Source of the DNA: Undaria pinnatifida
Taxonomy: Eukaryota; Sar; Phaeophyceae; Laminariales; Alariaceae
Assembly (NCBI GenBank): GCA_012845835.1
Contig: JABAKD010000016.1
Coordinates: 7,285,919 to 7,349,918, forward strand
Direction: 5' to 3'
Length of the DNA stretch: 64,000 nucleotides
The notes under the pieces are model-generated. The model searched no databases. It was given only the letters and a program-made list of their open reading frames with translations, and had not been told where the DNA came from. The translations under genes and the position numbers were made by a program. Shown in pieces: positions 36,601-46,000 of the stretch. Within the stretch, counting starts at the first letter, position 1, and every line of letters begins with the position of its first letter.

Positions 36601-39600
36601 CATGTACTCTTGCGTGTTGGGCTTGTGTTGTGTCGTGTTTTGGTTTGTTTTTTGGTTTGTTTTGTTTTGTTTTCGTTTCTCGGCGACAACACACGACGCG
36701 GAATAACGAATTTCGCGGCATAATACAACCCAGCTGGCGAAGAAACGGTCCGAGGTTCAGAAGGAAAAGAAGAAAGAGGCGAGGGAGAGAGAACTGCTCT
36801 CCCGGAAGCAGCGGCAACTCAAGGACAAGCAGGTGCCCACCCCCCTCGGACCTCGAACGCATTGTAGGTATCTGTCCCTAGCTCGCCGTAAAAGTGTCTC
36901 GGATGGGTTGCTGCCGCGTGTCGGGAGAGAAGGTATAGTAAGAGAGGAGCGCCAGGAGAGGGCGGATGGGGGGGGGGTGTACTCGTATCGTGCATTTAAG
37001 ATCATAGACTCTCACATTCCCACAACGCCAATACCGAGCGGGAGGCGGATTTTTACGGGTTGTTGGCGCGTGCCGAGAAAAGTCGAAAGGAGCGCGAGAA
37101 GGGTAGTGATGAGGGCGCGGGGGGTGTGTGTGTCTTGGATAGGCTGCCGCGTTGGCGCGAAGGTGGGGGAGGGCGGGAGTGGGGGCTAATGGAATAGCCC
37201 TTCCGCCGATAGCGTCCGGCCAAGCGTGTGTTGGACTGACGAGCTCTGTAGGTGCCATGAAGGCAGGCCCGTTTTCAGGCCTGTTTTGTTTTGTTTTGTT
37301 TTGTTTTGCGTTACTACGTACTTCGTACAATTTTATTCTTATTATTTATTTTTTTGTGACGCCGGTCCGCGTGAAACAGGAGCGGCAAGAGCGCGAGGAG
37401 CGGCAGGAGGAGGAGAGACAGGGCCGCAAAGAGGAAAGCAGGGCCGAGGAGGGGAGGACGAAAAAGGCCAAGAAAGCCAAGAAGAAGAAGAGCAAAACGG
37501 GTGAGCACCCTTTTTTCACATGAGTGCCCGCGCCATCATTATCATCGCCACCACCATCATCGCTACCGCCCAACCTGCGCAGCGGAAGAGTACTCTCTCT
37601 CTGGGCCATAGGGCATACGTATACCCCCCCCGCGTGCTCGCATTACGATAGACTCAAGTCTTGTATACCTATGAAAGGGCATCCCGTACTTAGTCCAAGT
37701 AGTTTGTCCGTGAAAACGTGGGTGCAATTCTGAAAGGCATATCTTCCGTTGTTCTTCCCTGCTTTGCCCCTGCTGGCTACTTTCTCCATTTCGTTCTGTG
37801 TTTGCCCGCACACGAACCTGTTCTTGAGAAGGGGGTGACGATGACGACACGGCTGCTGCTGCTGCTGCTGCCGCCGCCGCTGCCACCACCGCGACCGCTA
37901 CCGCTACTGCAAGAGGTACCGCGAACGGCGCGGGAGGCGAAGATGTCGTCTCTGGTAGCGGTGCGAGGAGAGGGAAGGAAGAGGAGACTAAACCGGCGCC
38001 TGCTAACAGCAGCAGTCCACCGGGTGCGCCGTCATCGCGGCAGCCGCACTCTGCGGCGGGGGGTAATACTGGCGTGAGCGCTAGTACTGTCGCGAGTGGT
38101 GTCGGCAACGGGGGAGGCGCTACGCCTGCGGTGTCGGAGAGCGCCCATGAGTCTTGCATGTCGAGAGACGACCTCCTTGCTCAGGTGAGTAACGGGTTTG
38201 CTCCGCCACGGGAAGGCGTGTTTTGGTGCTAACCCTTTTAGAACTGCGTACAACATTCTGACACAAATTCCAAGTAATTTGTCCCGAAAAACGTGGGTGC
38301 AACCCCCCCTCGGAAGGAAGACGCGGCGGAAGAGAGCGAAGGGAACCGTTGTTGGCACCCCCTGTTCTCCACAAGAAGCTACGAACTCGTCCACTTTCCG
38401 TGACGATTTCGTTTTTTGAATGTGAAGTAGCGCCTACAAATATCAAAATCGTAAACCGCGTTAGCCGCACGAAGATTGGGGACTGGGGAAGACGAGGGGT
38501 GGGGGAGTTTAGCGCTCATCCTCTCTCCCACCCTTGTCCGTGCCTTTTGCGTTGCGTCCGGACCGCCTCGCTTCGAAATAATTGCGCGCGACGGACCATC
38601 CCCGCAGTTGATAACGATGGGGTTCCAAGAGCAGCATGTGCACCGCGGTACCTCGTGTGTCGGCTTCGATCTAAACGCTCTCTTGTCTTGGTTGGTCGAC
38701 CATCCGGACGGCGGGACGACTCCCGCGGAACAGCAAGCGAGCGCGGGGGCGAGGTGAGGGCGTTGACGACTTCGGCGAACGGAACGTCTGCAATATTGAA
38801 CGTGTGTTGGGGGGGACCGGAGTTGGCGACGAGCGCGAGAGGTAGATATAACGTCGGATTACTGTAGAGGAAGTTGATGGTGATGTCCTCTCAGTAGCTC
38901 GTTTCCCTGGCATCTAGCCCGCGGTCGCCCTAAAGGCTGAAAAAGCATGTCGATGCCCCCCAAAAAAAAGGTGCGGCGGACGGGCACAAGAGGCGCAAGA
39001 TGCAGACCGTCCGCGGTTCTTTGGCGCCTGCGTTGTTTGGTGTGTGGGAGCGCGTTGCTCCTGGGTTTGGCTGTTGTGGTTGCGGTGGTCCTGGTGGCCT
39101 TGATGGTCGTGGTCGTGGTGCAGGAGAAGGCAGTAAGGCCCCGTTATTTTTTCCTGCTCGTCGCTGTCCGGATCTGTTGTGTCGGTTTCTTTCGTTCCAA
39201 CTGTGCCGTTGCCTTGTGACTGAGCAACTGACTTGGACGCCCCGGGAAGCATTAGTAGTACCGTCATAATCCCCCTCGTACCTTTCTTCTTTCTCCTTCT
39301 CCGTCTCCTGATCTGCTCGCGCTGTACGCCCGCCCCCCCTCGACATAATAACAGCAGCAAGGCGACAGCAAACACCCGTCGCAAGGGCACCTCTAAGGCG
39401 AAAACAAAAGTCGACGCTGGCAAGGGTAACTCGGGCACTGTTTCTTCGGCGCTCCGAAACCGTGGCGCTTTCGCCACGACCGGCCCGCCGGGGTGGGGGG
39501 CTAGCGTGAGAAAGGAGGGCGTTGGCGGTGCCGGCGCAGGCGGTGGGGCGGGGGGCGGTGGGGGGAGCGAGGCGATGACTGCGGCGGCGGCGGCGGCGGC

Positions 39601-42600
39601 GAAAGCAGAAGAAAAGAGGAGGTGACGACGGTTGATTGGTTGGGTGGAGTGGCGGGTAGGCGACAGGTCGTTAATTCGCTCCAGTGGTCCCTCTACGATG
39701 CCGCTATGTGCCAGCCGGAAAGACCTGCACTATAGAGGCAACCGGTACTAATCCGCATGATGCCACTACTAGTCATTCTTGTATATGCTAAGTGTTTGCA
39801 GAGGCACTATAACGGGCGACCGGCACTACTCAGCCGGCACTATAGATGGGCCACTACCGTATTGAGTTGTTGCGCTGGCGCAGGTTCCCGTGGAGTTGCT
39901 GCTTGGCTCAACGGGAACGAGGAAGGGTTATGGAAAGATGTAGGTTGGTGTGCAAATGGGAGAAGGGGGGAGAGGATGCGTGGATGGGGTAGGGTAGTGT
40001 GTGTCTTTGTGGATGCCGTTTTTGGAGAGGTTTTTGCCCCGATCGGTCGATATAGGACCGAAATATGGGCGGTGACACGGCCTTTCGCCGCCTTCGTTGA
40101 TGGACACCGAGCCACGTCAAAGATATAAATTGATAACTCTTACTGCTGTGCCCATGGACAAAAGAGAGGAAGAGAGGGGGGAAGGGAGGAAGAGGAAGAT
40201 AAGCGGGGGGAGGCTAGGAAAGCTGCTGAGACGGTGGGGGGACATACCGGGGCACTGCCGCTGTGATTGCGAGAGTCTCATCCGTACGCCAAGAGGCGAA
40301 GGCGGCCATGGTCGCACCCGCGGGCGCTCTTGGTCCTGCATGTGGGAGGAAGGCATGGGCCGGGGGGGGGGGGTATATAAGCGATGCACCTCTGCTTGCT
40401 GTCCTGAAACGAGCCACCACACGGCTTTTTGTTGCTGTTATTCAGAGTAGCTCGCTTAAACCCTTCGTGTCTGCACCAAGGGCTTGTTTAGTACGGTATA
40501 TACTCTAGGCTACCCGGGTACCATGTCTGATTGTTGTTGTTGGTACTCGGGTGTGTACCCGGGTACTGGCATGGTCTTTTCCCTACTAAACATACCCCTG
40601 CACTGGCTTATCAACAACTGTACTTGGAATTAGAGTTGGGCTAGTTTCTGCCGTATTTTATCGGGTTAGTCCTAACATCTCCCTCGCCTCCGCGCTACGA
40701 CTGGCGCACGACGCTGCTGCCACCGTCACCGTGTGTGCCCTCGATCACGCAAAACCCGTACCGAAGACAAAACTTGGAGCTGAGGCGCATCAACCGTGCT
40801 TGGAACGCGTCGCTGCCCCTCCGACGGGCAGAGGAAGAGGTGAGCCAATGCTGCCGTCTGTCTCTCCTCTGTCGATATATTGTGGGTCAGCATAGTACGT
40901 TACAAAAAAAGATGGGGTGCAACATGAGACCATGCGGTGGAACCTAACCTATTGAGCTTCAGCAAATGTAGATAATCCGTTAAAGCGTATATCCGACGTC
41001 CTCCTGGTGTTGGAACGATCAAAAGGTAGCCTTGACGTAACGGCTGCCCAGGTCCTGGTATGATCAAGTCGGCGTGGGATCATAGTTCGGTGTGCCAAGT
41101 GGGGGCATTACACGGCATGGTTTGTCTGTTGGTACCATTATTAGACAGCACGCGGGGTTCTCGAGTTGGGTCTGCGGTTGCGTTTTATGTTATCGTTTGT
41201 TGTGTTGGTGCCATTATTTGATAGCACATGGAACTCTCGAGTTGGACCTGCCCAGTTTGTTTGCCCTGGTCTCTGACCGCTTGATGGTCGAGCACACCAC
41301 GGCTTTTGCCTGCTTTCACGGCATTTGTTCCGTCACCGCCGCATGCTTTGCCGCGGGAATGATGCCGCTACGTGAATAGCTCGGGCATGGGCTACCTAGC
41401 CCTTTTCGTCGCAGCTAAGGGCAAGGATTGCGCGAAAGGCTGTGTCTTGTGTGGTGTGCGGCGTACGACAGCGAACACACCTCTATATCATCTCCCCGAG
41501 AAAAAACAAGTTATTAATTGCCCCCCTGTTACCCTTATCATTATCTTCTATATACCTGATACACAACAAAACAAAACAAATTATTATTTGTTTCGCCCCT
41601 TGATCGTGCATCCTTGCAACACGCGTGTCATCATTATCTGCAACGTTGCGATATGGCTTCAAGTTTTCTCGTGCTGGTGTTGAGGATGCGGTGCGAGCTC
41701 CGTGGTCATCGCCTCGTCCTCCTCGTGCGTAACGTACGGGGTGGTACGAGAGAAATGGCATCAAGGTTGGAATTGTGATCGTATCTCCGCCCCCCACCCG
41801 CGAAACACACGCCCGCTCTCCTGTCTATTTCCCGCCTGCTCTTCTCTCTCGCCGCCATTGCCTCGCCCCTCTCTGCCTGATGTGTTTTTGATCACGTGGT
41901 TTCTTTCATTTGTGTATAGTTTTGACCCCTCCGTGTCTCTTGTTTCATCTGTTTTGTGTATGTTTCATTGTATATGCGTTTGCCTCACCCCTCCCTCCCT
42001 CCCTCCCTCCCTCCCTGGCTCTTGTGTATATCTTTGTCTTTTTTGCGAACCTTAGGAGAAGAAAGCCGCGGAATCAGCTCGAGAGAAAGAGCTGGAGGAC
42101 GCGAAGGACGAAAAGCGCCGCGTGATGGACTCACAAAGGTTTGTTGCGACCTCTACCTTTTGTGGTGCAGTTTACCGAAGAAAAATGAATGAATTGCGAT
42201 CGCAGGACCAGCCGCCGCCGCCGCCAGGACGTGGTGTTCTCCCGCATAGTGCTTCTAAATAGGTTTTCATTTTTTCTCTCTTGTGTTGTGTGCTTTTTGT
42301 CCCCAGGACCCCGTCAACAGCGGCGGTGGTCGCGGCACGCCAGGTGGCCTCGATGCAACGCACATCGCCGGGAAAACCCACGCAAGGGGGATCTATGGCA
42401 AACCCTTTCCCTCTCCTCGGAAGCGGCGGTGGAGTGGGGGGGCTCGGGATAAGCAGCAAGCCGATGCCTCGCGCGACAACGATGTCAGGCTCGAAGCCGC
42501 AAGGTATACCACCAGGCTCGCCCGTCGTGCCGATTCAACGGAGTGTGGTGGGGGCTGCAAGCCCCGGGGGTGCTAGCGGTGGGGGTGGTGGCGGTGGTGG

Positions 42601-42741
42601 TATCCGCGCGAGTGTAGCGACAGATAACATCAAGGTTAACATCCACAATGGTCGCGCTCCGTCGCCCGGAGGTATCGCTGTTGGCGGTAGCGGCGGTGGT
42701 GATGTGGGGGCAAGCAAGGGTAGCAGCACCGTTACTGCCCA

Positions 42742-42773
<32 letters not shown>

Positions 42774-42784
42774 GACAGCAACAT

Positions 42785-42831
<47 letters not shown>

Positions 42832-42970
42832 ACAGCAACAACAACAGCAGCAGCAACAACAGCAACAACAACAGCAGCAGCAACAGCAGCAGCAGCAGCA
42901 GCAGATTAGTGCCTCTGCTAGGCGCGGAGCAGGAGATGCCGCGGGGCGTCTGACCGGTAGCGCCCAGCGA

Positions 42971-43019
<49 letters not shown>

Positions 43020-46000
43020 TGCTCAACAAACACGCGGGGGCTGTTCCTTACGGGAACAGGGCTGGGGTTTCCAACGGCGCTGGCAATAGTGCTGGGGGGG
43101 CTGTAGCCGGCGGAGGGGTTGGAGTGGGATCTCCAGCGGCGGGGCCGAGGGCAGCACCGTTTCCGCCGGGGGTAGGACGCGGCCTAATGGCCCCGATGTC
43201 AGGGTTTCCTGCGCACGGTGAGCAATGAGCTGACGTGGTAACAGGAGTAGTACCGTTGCATATCAAGCCCCCGGTGCCAACATTTTGGACTCTAAAAACC
43301 TTTTATGTGTACTCCATGGGGTGTGGTATACAATGTACCCCGGTGTTAAGCTTGGCGGTTGTTTTGGAGTTGACAACAAGTATCACCGGGGTGGTGTACT
43401 CCAGGCGGTGTGATATGCAACATCCCGGGTGATAAACGCCGTCCTACACGGTAGCTGCCCTGGCCAAGCACCCTAATTTAGTGCTGGGCTGCGGCCGGTC
43501 GCTGTTCCCCAACGAAAACGGGAGGAGAAAGAAGACGCTCACGTCGAGCCCCAACATTTTTTTTCGTGTTCTATTTTGAGAAATGTTTATTTGCCCTCGA
43601 ACGTGGACATCTCGTGAAAATCGTATTTTTCCTTTCTTGCCTCCATGCTTGCGGCTCTGCCGAGGCCTCATCTCCGCTATCTCCCGCTCGCCCATTGCGT
43701 AGGGTAGAAAAATGCTCTCTCGCTCTCACGCTGAACGGAAGGCTGTCGCCACCGGGTAATTGTCAACGACAAAGAACACGCCCTCACTAGATGCAGGATT
43801 AACGAAAGAGTAGCCATCCCACGGTAGGGGAGCAGCATATTCTAAGATTTTTCTGAGCTCCTAACATGAAGAGCTAGCTCAATATCTCACCCGAAACTTG
43901 ACTTGAAAGGCATTCGTCCGCCCAACCCGACCAAGCTTCTACTCCCTAGCCCTAAACCCAATTGTGCTCGTAAAGTTATTGGACTAACTGGTAGTTCCTC
44001 ACTTGAAGAGCCCAACCGGCCAGAGGTGTACGTTTTTTTGGCTCAAAAAGTGCAACCCCTAGCGTGGTATGACTCGAAAGGCAATGTTAATGCTGCGTAC
44101 CTCGATTCCATGCTGTATTATATGGCTTTTCATCAGTCCTGCGTTTAGTGAGGGCGTGTTCTTTGCTCTTGGCCTTCACTGGGTGGCGAAATCGTTTTTT
44201 TCAGCGCGAGAGCGAGAGCGCTCCGTTCGACCCTCGTGGACGAACGTGAGATTGTGGTGGTGAGCCCTCAGCAGAGCCGCTGCCATGGTCACTGCTGGAG
44301 TCTGATTGGCTGGCGTATGATCGAACGGAAGGGCGGAAGAAATAAAAAGTTAAAATGACCCGAAACAACTGCCATGCAGCTAGCCCACTCTTCATCCGAA
44401 TCGCTGAACAACCCACGGCGCTTCGCACTTTTCACAACTGTTTGATCGGCAAAAACCCGAAGTGCTCCGTCCCGGCTTCTTAGGGATGCGAGGGTCTACG
44501 GTATGCAGCGATGCATGCTAATGAGTACAATCACCCACACATCCACAACAAGATGGGGACAAGATGAGCAAGTGTTTTTTTTTAATGCAACGCATGAAAA
44601 AAAATGTGCTGAGCGCCCAAATGTTGAAGGTGTATATTATAGGGGTAGGAACGGTGTTTCGTCTTGAAAAGGATGCGTAGCGACAAGTCAAACGAATAAG
44701 GCAACCAGCAAATGAGTACCCCCCCCCCCCCCATTCTATGGCATTCTATGGTCATAAAACTACGGCCATGCACAAACTGAGTACAACTTCCCCCCCCCCC
44801 TTCCCCCCCCCCCCACCGCGTTGTCGGCAGGCCCAGGTCCGCACGCTGCTCCCCCTGCCGGAGCACCCCTAGGAATGCCCATGGGCGTTCCGTCTCACCT
44901 GGGTCACATGCCGCTGGCTGGACAGCCCATACCGTTCCCTGGTTTCAGACACGCGCAGTCGGGTCAGAGTTACGGCCCGCTGCAGGCCGCCCGCCGCCCG
45001 CGCGGCACCCCCCCGCCGGGACCGCATGGGTACGGCGCTTCGCCGACGATGGGGCCTGCTGTGTTGCCAGCCCAACAGGTGTGAACCGTTTTTTCTTTTT
45101 TTCCTGTGAATCTTTTTTTTCTTTTTCCTGTACACCTTTTTTTTCTTCGCGTGTATTGGCGGGGTGCTTGCGAGCGGCCGGGCGCAACCGCGATTAGCGC
45201 GGTTTTGGGTTGGGTTGGGTTGGGTTGGATTGGGTTGGGCTGGGTTGGGTTGGGTTGGGTTGGGCTAGGCTGGGCTGAGCTGGGCTGGGTTGGGTTGGGT
45301 TGGATTAGGTTGTGCTGTGATGTGTTGCGTTTCGTTGTGATGCATTGTGTTGCGTTGTGATGTGTTGTAGTGTTGTGTTTTTGCATTTTCCCTGCCCTCG
45401 CCCGTTTGCACTGTGGTGTACTTTCATCACCGTACGCGTTCCGGCGGTTTGCGTCCTTGTCCTACCCTTGCTTATGCTCTTGCACGCGCGTGTCTTGCCT
45501 TTTTTTGCCTCGATCTTGCCGGCCTCCCCGCCACAGCAGCCCCGGGGTCCGGGTCAGCACGCGGAGTGGGCGGCCCGGCAACGTGCCGCTGCCGCCGCCG
45601 CTGCCGCCGCCGCCGCCGCGGCCGCTTCCGGCTGGAGCAACAGCCCAGCAGTACCCGTGTCCGGAGCAGGTGCAGGGCCAGGGCTGCGTCCGCACTCTAT
45701 CCAACAGCAACATCCTCAACATCACGGCGGTGGTGCTGCAGCGCCGCCGACGGGGTCCCCGATGCCTTGGGGGGAGACGTGGGGGGTCGCCCCTCGGGGT
45801 GGTCAGGCTGTGGCGCTTGTTGCATCGGATGGGGATCGACCGGCGGGTTCACCCGGGCTCGCGCAGCAACACCAACATAGAGAGCGGGAGATGGGCAGTC
45901 TTCAACAGCAGCAGCGACGACGGCAACACCAGCACGAGCAGCAGCAGCACGAGCAGCAGCAGCAGCAGCACGAGCAGCAGCAGCAGCAGCATCACCAAGG

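Noticed and set aside
42485-43033. 182-codon minus poly-Leu frame
   Set aside because: Antisense of the polyglutamine exon.
45205-45310. Telomere or subtelomeric end
   Set aside because: Pentameric and internal to an intron; too short and impure.
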